Assembly (NCBI GenBank): GCA_016220085.1
Contig: JACRIN010000083.1
Span: forward strand, 1-64,000
Direction of reading: 5' to 3'
Origin: Planctomycetota bacterium
GTDB taxonomy: Bacteria; Planctomycetota; UBA1135; GCA-002686595
Length of the DNA stretch: 64,000 nucleotides
Both the position numbers and the translations under genes were made by a program. Below, piece by piece: positions 28,257 through 36,631 of this stretch; position 1 is the first letter of the stretch, and each line of letters starts with the position of its first letter. The notes under the pieces were generated by a model. It did not search any database, was not told the DNA's origin, and worked only from the letters and a program-made list of their open reading frames with translations.

Positions 28257-29825
28257 CTAGCTCACGAACTGTTTCTTGACGGCCGCGATCGCCTTGTCGA
28301 GCGTCGCCTTCGCGGCGTCCGACACGTTCTTCGTCTCGAGGATGCCCGCGCCGACTTCCGGGTGCGTGTCCGCGACGTACGAAAGGAAGGCCTTCTCGAA
28401 CTCGGCGAGCTTCTTGGTCGGGAAGTCGTCGAGCGAACCGGACGTGCCGGCGTAGATGACCATGATCTGCTTCTCGACCGGCACCGGGACGTACTGGCCC
28501 TGCTTGAGCAGCTCGACGAGCTTCTCACCGCGCGTCAGCGCCGACTGAGTCGCCTTGTCGAGGTCCGAGCCGAACTGCGCGAAGGCCTGCAGCTCGCGGT
28601 ACTGCGCGAGGTTGATGCGCAAGCCGCCCGCGATCTTCTTCATCGCCGGGATCTGCGCGGAACCACCGACGCGTGACACCGAGACGCCGACGTTCACCGC
28701 GGGACGGACGCCTGAGTTGAACAGGTTGGACTCGAGGAAGATCTGACCGTCGGTGATCGAGATCACGTTGGTCGGGATGTACGCCGAAACGTCGCCTTCC
28801 TGGGTTTCGACCACCGGAAGCGCGGTCAGCGAACCGCCGCCCGCCTTGTAGCGAGGGTTGTTCTTGTGCGCGTCGCGCGAGAGCTTCGCCGCGCGCTCCA
28901 GCAGACGGCTGTGGAGGTTGAACACGTCGCCGGGGAACGCTTCGCGGCCCGGAGGACGGCGCAGGAGCAGCATGACTTGGCGGTACGCGAGCGCTTGCTT
29001 GTACAAGTCGTCGTACATGATGACGACGTGGCGGCCTTCGTCGCGGAAGCGCTCGCCCATCGTGCAGCCGCCGTACGCCGCGAGGTACTGCATCGACGCT
29101 TCGTCGGTCGCGCTCGCCGACACGACGATCGTGTACGGCATCGCGCCCGCGAGTTCGAGCCGGCGCACGACGTCGACCACCGTCGACTGCTTCTGCCCCA
29201 TCGCGACGTAGATGCAGATCACCTGCTCGGGGTTCTTCGGATCCCCGCCGCCGGTGGTCTTCTGGTTGATGATCGTGTCGATCAAGAGCGCCGTCTTGCC
29301 GGTCTGACGGTCGCCGATCACGAGCTCGCGCTGGCCGCGGCCGATCGGGATCATCGCGTCGATGGCCTTGATGCCGGTTTGCAGCGGTTGCTTGACCGGC
29401 TCGCGCTCGACGACGTTCGGCGCCGGCTGCTCGATCGGGAGGTAGTCCGACGCGGTGACCGCGAGCGGTCCCTTGCCGTCGAGCGGGTCGCCGAGCGCGT
29501 TGACGACGCGGCCGAGCAGCGCCGGGCCCGTCGGCACCGAGATGATGCGGCCGGTGGTCTTGACGCGGTCGCCTTCCTTCACCTTCGTGGCGTCGCCGAG
29601 GAGCACGCAGCCGACGTTGTCCTCTTCGAGGTTCAACGCCACGCCGCGGACTCCGCCCGCGAACTCCAGGAGCTCGTTCATCATGCAGTCGTCGAGCCCG
29701 TACACGCGAGCCACGCCGTCACCGACGGTGAGCACGGTGCCCACGCCCTGGAGCTTGGTGTTGCCTTGGTAGTTCTCGATCTCGCGCTTGAGGATCGAGG
29801 TCACTTCGGCCGGTCGGAGGTCCAT
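28257..29825 (-). CDS. atpA: F1Fo ATP synthase subunit alpha
   Basis: 522 aa, ATG start. The Walker A motif is GDRQTGKT at residues 171-178, and the family segments [12 protein letters not shown] and [21 protein letters not shown] follow. It is a non-catalytic nucleotide-binding subunit of the alpha3beta3 hexamer. The sequence is complete, with the arginine-finger region [10 protein letters not shown] present. Confidence 0.98.
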   Translation of the reverse strand: MDLRPAEVTSILKREIENYQGNTKLQGVGTVLTVGDGVARVYGLDDCMMNELLEFAGGVRGVALNLEEDNVGCVLLGDATKVKEGDRVKTTGRIISVPTGPALLGRVVNALGDPLDGKGPLAVTASDYLPIEQPAPNVVEREPVKQPLQTGIKAIDAMIPIGRGQRELVIGDRQTGKTALLIDTIINQKTTGGGDPKNPEQVICIYVAMGQKQSTVVDVVRRLELAGAMPYTIVVSASATDEASMQYLAAYGGCTMGERFRDEGRHVVIMYDDLYKQALAYRQVMLLLRRPPGREAFPGDVFNLHSRLLERAAKLSRDAHKNNPRYKAGGGSLTALPVVETQEGDVSAYIPTNVISITDGQIFLESNLFNSGVRPAVNVGVSVSRVGGSAQIPAMKKIAGGLRINLAQYRELQAFAQFGSDLDKATQSALTRGEKLVELLKQGQYVPVPVEKQIMVIYAGTSGSLDDFPTKKLAEFEKAFLSYVADTHPEVGAGILETKNVSDAAKATLDKAIAAVKKQFVS

Positions 29826-29870
29826 CTGAGTTACCTGACGATTCGTGGGGAAGTCGAGGAGAGGGGTGGA

Positions 29871-30419
29871 TCAGTTCGAGTTCAGGCGCGCGGCCATCAT
29901 CTGCGCGCGCAAGGCGTCGAGGCGCCCTTGCGCCGACGCATCGATCATGCGGTTCTCGACCACGACGCGCGCGCCGGCGAGCAACGCCGGCTCGACGCGG
30001 TTGGTGAGGAGGATTTGCTTCTTGAAGAACGGCGTCAGCGCCGTGGCGATCTCGGCCAAGTCCGCGGGGGAGAGAGCGCGCGCCGATTCGACCTCGCCCT
30101 CGACCGCGCCGCGCTCGCGCAGCACGAACCGGCGATACGCGATCGCGAGCTCGGGCAGGATCGAGAGACGCTGCTTGTCGGCGAGCAGCCGCAGGAAGTT
30201 CTGCGTCAGCGCGTGGCAGGAGGCGCCGAGGAGGTCGAGGTGCTTCCGCTTCTCCGCGTGGGCGACGCGTGCATCGGCGAAGTACGCGCGAACGCTCGGT
30301 TCGGCGAACTCGACTCCGATGCGCTCGACGTCGCGATCGATCTCGGCGGCGGCGCCCTTCTCGCGTGAAAGCTCGAAGAGCGCGCCGGCGAAGCGGACGG
30401 TGACGGGACTGGTATTCAC
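29871..30419 (-). CDS. atpH: F1Fo ATP synthase subunit delta
   Basis: 182 aa from a GTG start (30417-30419; [21 protein letters not shown] follows). The six-helix N-terminal domain (residues 1-105) and the C-terminal part ([45 protein letters not shown]) match OSCP/delta. It links F1 to the b stator. It lies between atpF and atpA as usual. Confidence 0.93.
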   Translation of the reverse strand: MNTSPVTVRFAGALFELSREKGAAAEIDRDVERIGVEFAEPSVRAYFADARVAHAEKRKHLDLLGASCHALTQNFLRLLADKQRLSILPELAIAYRRFVLRERGAVEGEVESARALSPADLAEIATALTPFFKKQILLTNRVEPALLAGARVVVENRMIDASAQGRLDALRAQMMAARLNSN

Positions 30420-30447
30420 CTGAGACGGACTCCTCTAGTGCCGCGGA

Positions 30448-30978
30448 CTACTTCCGCTGCCCGACCATGTCGCGGACCATGCGTCGATCGTCCTCGCTGC
30501 CGACGTTGCGACCGATCACGCGGCCCGCGGCCTGGATCGTGAGGTCGACCACTTCCTCGCGGATGGCGGCGACCGCCTTCTCGCGCTCGGCTTGGATCGT
30601 CCGACGCGCGGACTCCTCCAGCTCCTTGGCCCTGGCCTCGGCGGCGCCGATCAGCTCTCGCTCGCGGACTTCGGCGCGCGCGCGCGCCTCGGTCACGAGC
30701 TTGAGCGATTCGGCACGGGCTTCCTCGAGCTTCTTCGCCACTTCGGCTTGCGCCTTCTGGGCTTCGCTCGAGGCGCGCTCGGCGGCGACGATCGCGGCGT
30801 TCGCGCGGTCGTCGCGAGCTTCGAGCGCGGCCGTGATCGGGCCCATCACCATTTTCCAGATCGGCACGAGCGCCGCGACGAAGATGATGATGGTCCAGAA
30901 CAGGCCGCCGCCGCCCGAGAGGTCGAGCGGGTTGAACCCGCCGCCTTCGGACACGAGAGCGATCGTCGACATGGTCAT
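30448..30978 (-). CDS. atpF: F1Fo ATP synthase subunit b
   Basis: 176 aa from the ATG at 30976-30978, which has AGGAG 6 nt upstream; the track's 652-aa ORF is a read-through shadow over atpE and atpB. A second ATG two codons in is the alternative start. One N-terminal transmembrane helix (GLFWTIIIFVAALVPIWKMV) is followed by a long Ala/Glu/Arg coiled coil (RANAAIVAAERASSEAQKAQ) and the delta-binding C-terminus. It is the peripheral stalk subunit. Only one b gene is present. Confidence 0.94.
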   Translation of the reverse strand: MTMSTIALVSEGGGFNPLDLSGGGGLFWTIIIFVAALVPIWKMVMGPITAALEARDDRANAAIVAAERASSEAQKAQAEVAKKLEEARAESLKLVTEARARAEVRERELIGAAEARAKELEESARRTIQAEREKAVAAIREEVVDLTIQAAGRVIGRNVGSEDDRRMVRDMVGQRK

Positions 30979-31055
30979 GACGGACTCCTGGGGTGGGACG
31001 CAGGCCGACGGAGCGACGCTCCCCCGGCTCGGACGCCCCGACTCGGACTCTCGGG

Positions 31056-31391
<336 letters not shown>

Positions 31392-32378
31392 CTAGTGGTC
31401 CGGATGGAACGAAGCCTGGATGAACATGATCGAGAGCATCGTGAAGACGTACGCCTGGAGCAGCGCCACGAAGCTCTCGATGATCATGATGAAGACTGCG
31501 AACCCGACGACGAGCGGCGAGGTCGCGTACGCGGCCATCTCGCCCGCACCGCGGGCCATGAAGAACAAGAGGCCCATGAACGACAGCACGACCATGTGCC
31601 CGCCGGTCATGTTGGCGAAGAGACGCACGGTGAGCGCGAAGGGCTTGACGATCAGCCCGAGCAACTCGAGCGGGATCATCAGCGGCAGCAACGCGATCGG
31701 CACGTGCGGCACCAGGTGTTTCCAGTACCCGATCGGGCCTTGAACGATCATCCCGCCGACCACCATCATCACCAGCGTCGTGATCGCCAATCCGGCGGTG
31801 ACGAAGATGCTCGCGGTCGCGGTCGCCGAACCCGGGATCAGGCCCAGCAGGTTCATGAACATCACGAAGAAGAAGAGCGTCAGGAAATACGGCAACAGCT
31901 TCTTGCCGGTCTCGCGCCCCATCGCCGGATACACCATCTCGTCGCGGATCCACAGTGCGAAGCCCGCGAAGAGCTTGCTCAGCGAATCGCCTTGACCGGT
32001 GCGTAGGTATTTCGGCACGCCGGAGAAGCAGACGAAGATCAGGAGCACCGCGCAGATCTGGAAGATCTGCAGGTTGGTCAACACGAACTGCGTGCCCGCT
32101 TCCGCCGGATTGGCGTCGAACGCGGCGGGCGCCCAGTCCGCGGGGACCTGCACGAGGTAGTGCGGCGCGCCCGCTGCATGGTCGGTGGCATGGTCGGTGG
32201 CATGGTCGGCACCAGACTCGTCGCCGTGCGCGGCCGGGCTGACCAACGGCGCCGGGACCAAGTGCGAGTAGAGCGCGACGAACGGATCGTCGATCGTGTG
32301 GTGCGCGGTGTAGCGCGCGCTCAGGAAACACGCGCCGAGCACCAGCGCGAGGGCGAGGACGGGCCGCAGCAGATTCAC
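31392..32378 (-). CDS. atpB: F1Fo ATP synthase subunit a
   Basis: 328 aa from a GTG start at 32376-32378 (NLLRPVLALALVLGACFLSA follows), overlapping the upstream membrane protein gene by 4 bp (GTGA). The essential proton-channel arginine is Arg252 in KPFALTVRLFANMTGGHMV, and later helices (GFAVFIMIIESFVALLQAYV) complete the family pattern. The ~100-residue N-terminal region is unusual: a hydrophobic start, then a His/Asp-rich periplasmic-type segment (ESGADHATDHATDHAAGAPH) built from a 12-bp repeat. Confidence 0.95.
   Translation of the reverse strand: MNLLRPVLALALVLGACFLSARYTAHHTIDDPFVALYSHLVPAPLVSPAAHGDESGADHATDHATDHAAGAPHYLVQVPADWAPAAFDANPAEAGTQFVLTNLQIFQICAVLLIFVCFSGVPKYLRTGQGDSLSKLFAGFALWIRDEMVYPAMGRETGKKLLPYFLTLFFFVMFMNLLGLIPGSATATASIFVTAGLAITTLVMMVVGGMIVQGPIGYWKHLVPHVPIALLPLMIPLELLGLIVKPFALTVRLFANMTGGHMVVLSFMGLLFFMARGAGEMAAYATSPLVVGFAVFIMIIESFVALLQAYVFTMLSIMFIQASFHPDH
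32176..32209. repeat. 12-bp tandem repeat inside atpB
   Basis: GCATGGTCGGTG is repeated 2.8 times without mismatch. On the coding strand it encodes consecutive Asp-His-Ala-Thr units in the N-terminal extension of subunit a. Being a multiple of three, copy-number change would keep the frame. Confidence 0.8.
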
Positions 32379-32860
32379 GAGGGCGTTCCTTGCTGGTACG
32401 CGACACCGGTCGGCATCGCGCGCGTCGGAGCTCGGTCCTGCGTCAGGCGCAGGAGCTCCCACGCGGTGCAGGGCAAGAGCCCGAGCACCGCCGCGGCGAA
32501 GGCCAACATGAAAGCACGCCACTCGATGCCCGCTCCGAGCGGCGCGATGAAGCGCACGCACAGCGTCAGCGCGAGGAGCGCGAAGATCTTGATCAGGAAG
32601 CCGCCGCCCAAGACGTGCACCCAGAGCGCGGGCCGGCGCGCGGCGATGCGCTTCTGGAGGACCGCGCTCGAAAGCGCGACACCCGCGCCGGCGAGGAAGC
32701 CCGTGACGATCCCCATGCCCAGCGCGCCGATTCCGAGCGCGCCGAGCACGCGAGGGGCGCCGGTCGAGCCGTGGAGCCCGTCAGCCGGACCATCGATCAC
32801 GTACGCCAAGGCCACGGCGGCGGCGCAGCCGGCGAGGGTGACTTTGGTGGACGGGAGCAT
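32375..32860 (-). CDS. AtpI-like small membrane protein of the ATP synthase operon
   Basis: 161 aa from the ATG at 32858-32860 (MLPSTKVTLAGCAAAVALAYV); the track's GTG start 48 codons earlier overlaps the atpZ-like gene and adds non-conserved sequence. Four hydrophobic helices are visible (LAGCAAAVALAYVI; IGALGMGIVTGFLAGAGVAL; VHVLGGGFLIKIFALLALTL; FMLAFAAAVLGLLPCTAWELL). It occupies the slot of atpI between the atpZ-like gene and atpB. Sequence similarity to AtpI is weak by eye, so assignment rests on position, size and topology. AtpI proteins assist c-ring assembly. Confidence 0.6.
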   Translation of the reverse strand: MLPSTKVTLAGCAAAVALAYVIDGPADGLHGSTGAPRVLGALGIGALGMGIVTGFLAGAGVALSSAVLQKRIAARRPALWVHVLGGGFLIKIFALLALTLCVRFIAPLGAGIEWRAFMLAFAAAVLGLLPCTAWELLRLTQDRAPTRAMPTGVAYQQGTPS

Positions 32861-32874
32861 GGCGGCGGTGGGAC

Positions 32875-33123
32875 TTACTCGGGGGGGCGAGGCGGCTTGG
32901 AGCTGGGGACGGCGCGGACGAGGTTGAAGAACCCCGCGACCGAACCGAGGACGGCACCGACCACCAGAAGCCAAGGCGTCGTTTCCCAGCGCGAATCGAG
33001 CCACCAGCCGATTGCGGCGAGCAGCGCGATCGTCAACGCGTACTGCAAGCCCAACCCGGCGTAGCGTCCGAAATCGACCGCGACCCGACGTCCGGCAGGC
33101 TGGCGAGGATCACTCGGCTGCAT
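32875..33123 (-). CDS. AtpZ/AtpI family protein (ATPase gene1-like)
   Basis: 82 aa from the ATG at 33121-33123 (MQPSDPRQPAGRRVAVDFGR). The track only shows it inside a 588-aa shadow. Two transmembrane helices (YALTIALLAAIGWWLDSRW; TPWLLVVGAVLGSVAGFFNLVRAV) with the GWWLDSRWxTxPWLLxxGxxLGxxAGFxN pattern identify the family. It is the first gene of the ATP synthase operon, a placement seen in many bacteria. Homologues are thought to take part in c-ring assembly or Mg/Ca transport. Confidence 0.85.
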   Translation of the reverse strand: MQPSDPRQPAGRRVAVDFGRYAGLGLQYALTIALLAAIGWWLDSRWETTPWLLVVGAVLGSVAGFFNLVRAVPSSKPPRPPE

Positions 33124-33500
33124 GGCTCTGAGGGGGAACGGCTTCCGGTCGCGTCGGCCTGGCGCTCCTCGGCTCGCTCGATCGCGATCGGCGATCGCAT
33201 CGGGCGTTGGGAGGGAGCTCGCAGCGGACGTGGCGTGAGGAACGAAGCGTTTGGAGCGAGTTGTCGGCGAACCGCTCCAGCGCTCGCGCGGAGCCCCGGC
33301 GCAGTTCGAGGGCGGACAATGTAGGGACGGCCGCTCGCGCGTCAACTCAGGACGCGACGAAATCGCCTGGGGCGGCCGCGCGCTTCGCCCGCATTGCTCC
33401 GGGCGCGCGGTCGCGGTACGCTCCCCCTCTTTGGCTGGGCGCGCCCGATTCCGCGGGCCCGATCGGCCTTCCGACACCTCCAACCCGATTCGACCTCGCC
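33124..33500. other. 377-bp divergent control region between the atp operon and ndk
   Basis: No convincing gene. It holds the atp promoter candidate above. For the plus strand there is a weaker pair, TTGCTC (33394) - 17 bp - TACGCT (33417-33422), upstream of ndk. Nothing else was recognised. Confidence 0.4.
33318..33345 (-). promoter_or_regulatory. Candidate sigma70 promoter of the ATP synthase operon
   Basis: On the minus strand TTGACG (33340-33345) is followed after 16 bp by TACATT (33318-33323), matching 5/6 and 4/6 consensus bases in a background of about 70% GC. It reads toward the atpZ-like ATG, 195 bp away, leaving a long leader with no other feature I can identify. Confidence 0.5.
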
Positions 33501-33971
33501 GTGGAACGCACTCTCGTCCTCCTGAAGCCCGACGCCCTCCAACGCGGCCTGATCGGCCGCATCCTGACCCGCTTCGAGGAGAAGGGGCTGAAGTTGGTCG
33601 GCTTGAAGCTCCGCCAGTTCCCCCGCTCGACGTTCGAAGCGCACTACGCGGTGCACAAGGAGCGTCCGTTCTATCCGAAGCTCGTCGAGTACATGACGTC
33701 CGGCCCGGTGGTCGCGCTGGTGCTCGAAGGCAAGGATTCGATCGAGGTCGTGCGCAAGCTGGTCGGCAAGACCAACTCGCGCCAAGCCGAGCCGGGCACG
33801 ATCCGCGGCGACTTCGGTATGTCGTTCTCGAACAACCTGGTGCATGCGTCCGACGGCGCGGATTCCGCGAAGCTGGAGCTCTCGCTCTTCTTCCCGAACG
33901 CCGACGAGATCGCCCCGTGGACTCCGGCGACCCTCGGCTGGCTCTACAACGTCGAGGAAGAGCTGCGCTGA
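33501..33971 (+). CDS. ndk: Nucleoside diphosphate kinase
   Basis: 156 aa from a GTG start at 33501 (ERTLVLLKPDALQRGLIGRIL follows); the track ORF starts 98 codons too early. Phosphate-binding LVLLKPDALQRG, the GPVVALVLEG strand and the catalytic histidine in NNLVHASDGADSAKLELSLFF are present. It shuttles gamma-phosphate between nucleoside di- and triphosphates. Slightly longer than the ~140-aa average through its C-terminal tail (APWTPATLGWLYNVEEEL), also seen in other NDKs. Its stop overlaps the probable start of rqcH. Confidence 0.96.
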   Translation: MERTLVLLKPDALQRGLIGRILTRFEEKGLKLVGLKLRQFPRSTFEAHYAVHKERPFYPKLVEYMTSGPVVALVLEGKDSIEVVRKLVGKTNSRQAEPGTIRGDFGMSFSNNLVHASDGADSAKLELSLFFPNADEIAPWTPATLGWLYNVEEELR

Positions 33972-35494
33972 GCCTCAGCGCGCACCATCTCGGTGAGCTC
34001 GCGGCGGAGCTCGCGCCGTTGCTCGACGGCGCCGAGCTCGCCGACGTGCATCCGCTGCCTCCGTACGACTTCTTGTTGGTGTTCCAACCGCGCGCGGCGG
34101 ACTTCGTGCGGCGCATCCGCGCGAGTTTGCACCCGGAAGCGTCGCGCGTGCATCTGCAGCACGGCCGCGTCGAGCTCCACGAAGGCTCGGTCGGGCCGTT
34201 CTTCCGCGCGCTCGAGACCGACCTGCGCGGCGCGCGCCTCGCGCGGCTCTCGCAAGTGCGCGGCGACCGCGTGTTGCGCCTCGATTTCGTCGAGACGCCG
34301 TCGGGCCGCGCGCGAGCGTTGGTCGTCGAGCTGTTCGGTCGTCGCTCGAACGCGTATCTCGTCGACGGCAACGATCGCATCCTCGCGCTCGCGGTGCCGC
34401 CGCCGCCGGACAAGACCGATCCACGCGCGGCGGTCGGGTTGACGTGGACGCCGCCGATCTCCCGTGCGAGCGCGGAGCCCGGTCCGGCGCTCGCCGAGAG
34501 CCTGCCCGAGGCGCCGGCGCCGCCGCGCGGCACGACCGAGGCACCGCTGTCGTGGCGCGTCGAGCATGCGCTCGCCGCGCGCGCGGACGAGTCCGATCGC
34601 GAGCGCTTCGCGCGCGAGTTGGTCGACCGCGCGAAACGCAAGCTCGAACGCGCGAAGGCGCTCGAGCACGGCCTGGTCGAGCGTTCGAAAGCCGGCGACG
34701 ACGCGGAACGCGTGCGTCAGGACGGCGAGCTGATCAAGGCGAACCTCCACGCGATCGCGCGCGGCGCGACGCACGTCGAGGTCGACGATCTGTTCGACCC
34801 CGAGTGCGCGAGGCGCAAGCTCGCGCTCGATCCGAAGAAGCGCGGCATCGAGAACGCCGAGGCGTACTTCGATCGCTATCACAAGCTGCTGCGCGCGAAA
34901 GCGAGCGTCGCGGACGAGCTCGAGCGAGCGCGCGCGAAACGCACCGCGCTCGAGACGCTGCTCGCGCGTTCGGCGGACACGTCGCTCGATCCGCGCGACC
35001 TGGAGGCCGAAGCGATCGAAGCCGGCCTGCTCGACCGGCGGCAAGAGCCCGACGCGCGGCGCCGCGAGAAGCACAAGCCCGAGCCGCGCAAACCGTACCG
35101 CTCGTATCGCGCGTCGAAGGGCAGCGAGATCCGCGTCGGACGCAACGCGTCCGACAACGACGATCTCACGTTCCACTACGCGCGCGGCAACGACATCTGG
35201 ATGCACACCGCGGACACGCCGGGCAGCCACGTGGTGCTCGTGCTCGCCGGCAAGAGCGAGCCCGACCACGAGGAACTCGTCGACGCCGCGCACCTCGCCG
35301 CGCATTTCTCGCCGCTGGAGCAAGCCGCCCGCGTCCGCGTGCACGTCGCGCGCCGCAAGGAAGTCCACAAGCCGCGCGGCTCGAAGCCCGGGCTCGTGCA
35401 CCTCTCCGGCGGGAAGATCCTCGACCTGCGCGTGCAACCGGAACGCACCAAGCGGTTACTGGAAACGGCGCGCACCCCGCCCCCGGCGTCGTAG
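33968..35494 (+). CDS. rqcH: RqcH/NFACT family ribosome quality-control protein
   Basis: About 508 aa. The conserved domain begins at SLSAHHLGELAAELAPLLDG, immediately after the ndk stop, and no ATG, GTG or TTG is available there. The in-frame CTG at 33968-33970 overlaps the ndk TGA (CTGA), with GAGGAAG 7 nt upstream, and is my chosen start. NFACT-N holds the Asp-Arg pair in QVRGDRVLRLDF. A coiled coil fills roughly 195-360, and the C-terminal NFACT-R domain is YRASKGSEIRVGRNASDNDDL..WMHTADTPGSHVVL. RqcH/Rqc2 proteins bind stalled 50S subunits and recruit tRNA-Ala for alanine tailing. Confidence 0.85.
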   Translation: MSLSAHHLGELAAELAPLLDGAELADVHPLPPYDFLLVFQPRAADFVRRIRASLHPEASRVHLQHGRVELHEGSVGPFFRALETDLRGARLARLSQVRGDRVLRLDFVETPSGRARALVVELFGRRSNAYLVDGNDRILALAVPPPPDKTDPRAAVGLTWTPPISRASAEPGPALAESLPEAPAPPRGTTEAPLSWRVEHALAARADESDRERFARELVDRAKRKLERAKALEHGLVERSKAGDDAERVRQDGELIKANLHAIARGATHVEVDDLFDPECARRKLALDPKKRGIENAEAYFDRYHKLLRAKASVADELERARAKRTALETLLARSADTSLDPRDLEAEAIEAGLLDRRQEPDARRREKHKPEPRKPYRSYRASKGSEIRVGRNASDNDDLTFHYARGNDIWMHTADTPGSHVVLVLAGKSEPDHEELVDAAHLAAHFSPLEQAARVRVHVARRKEVHKPRGSKPGLVHLSGGKILDLRVQPERTKRLLETARTPPPAS

Positions 35495-35541
35495 TCCGCG
35501 ACGCGTGCTATCGTCTGCGTCCCGCCCCCCACCGCACCACC

Positions 35542-36531
35542 ATGCCGCGATTCCATTCGTCCCTTGCCGTCCTATTGCTCGCGTTCGCGTCCGGTTGCGC
35601 CTCCGACGGACCGAAGGAAGTCGATCCGGAGAAGCAGCTCGAGCTCCACCGCGAACTCGCGCTGCGCTTCTACGATCTCGACGACCTGAACCGCGCCGAG
35701 GATCAAGCGGTCAAGGGTCTCGAACTCGAGCCCGAGGACGTACAACTGCGCCTGCTGCTCGGCTGGGTCTGTCAACGACGCGGCACGTCGCGCGACATCT
35801 TCGCGGCCGAGAAGATCTTCCGCGAGCTCGAGACCTCCGACGACTACCGCGCCGTGCTCGGCCTCGGTGTCGCGCTCGAGCGCAAGGGCATGCTCTACGA
35901 CGAAGCGGCCGACGGTGTCGACTCCGGCTCGCGCGTCACCAACGCCGACGATCCGAAGGAACGCGTCGTCGAGCTGCGCAAGCTCGCCGCCGACGCATGG
36001 AAGGAATCGGAAGCGACCTACCGCCGCGTCCTCGAGAAGAAGGACGGCGAATCGCAGGCGCTGAACGGCCTCGGGCGCGTGCTCGCGCTCCAGCGGCGTT
36101 GGGACGAGAGCCTGCAGTGGAATCACAAGCTGCTCGCGCAATGCGAGAGCGAGCTCGAGATCTGGGGCGAGCAACTCGGACGCCCCGATCTCTCCGCGGA
36201 GGAAGAGCGTCGTCTGCGCGATCTGCGCTCGAAGACCGAGAAGATGGTGCTCGCCGCGACCCAGGAAGCCGCGACGCTCTACCGCACGCTCGGTCGGCCG
36301 GAGGACGAACTCGCCGCGCTCGACCAGGCGCTGCTCTACGCGCCGGACCTGCCCGAGATCCACAGCCGTCGAGGCCAGGTGCTCGCCGAGCTCGGTCGCT
36401 CCGCGGAGGCGATCGCGAGCCTCGAGAACTTCCTCAAGCTCTCGACGCTCGAGTTCGAGCACCCCGACATCCAGCGCGCCTACGAGATGATCGCGGCCTG
36501 CAAACGCAGCGCGGCGGCGAAGCAGGAGTAG
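35542..36531 (+). CDS. TPR-repeat lipoprotein
   Basis: 329 aa from the ATG at 35542. A signal peptide with lipobox (LLLAFASGC, Cys near 19) predicts a lipid-anchored periplasmic protein. TPR-like helical pairs occur at about 35-70 (HRELALRFYDLDDLNRAEDQAVKGLELEPED), 145-190 and 255-310 (LYRTLGRPEDELAALDQALLYAPDLPEIHSRRGQVLAELG). It probably serves as a scaffold for protein contacts; no enzymatic domain. It follows rqcH by 47 bp with a possible own -10 (TATCGT at about 35507). Confidence 0.8.
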   Translation: MPRFHSSLAVLLLAFASGCASDGPKEVDPEKQLELHRELALRFYDLDDLNRAEDQAVKGLELEPEDVQLRLLLGWVCQRRGTSRDIFAAEKIFRELETSDDYRAVLGLGVALERKGMLYDEAADGVDSGSRVTNADDPKERVVELRKLAADAWKESEATYRRVLEKKDGESQALNGLGRVLALQRRWDESLQWNHKLLAQCESELEIWGEQLGRPDLSAEEERRLRDLRSKTEKMVLAATQEAATLYRTLGRPEDELAALDQALLYAPDLPEIHSRRGQVLAELGRSAEAIASLENFLKLSTLEFEHPDIQRAYEMIAACKRSAAAKQE

Positions 36532-36558
36532 CTCTCCGCGGCGGGGCGCGAAAACGCG

Positions 36559-36599
36559 GACACCGCGGAGCGTCTCGCCTTGGCGAACTCCGCGGTGTC
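36559..36599. terminator. 12-bp inverted repeat between convergent genes
   Basis: GACACCGCGGAG ... CTCCGCGGTGTC is a perfect 12-bp stem around a 17-nt loop, centred between the converging TPR lipoprotein and PDZ protein genes. It is therefore a candidate bidirectional terminator; no T-tract on either side. Confidence 0.5.
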
Positions 36600-36631
36600 G
36601 AACGAGTCGCGTTCCGCGACCGGCGCGCGCG

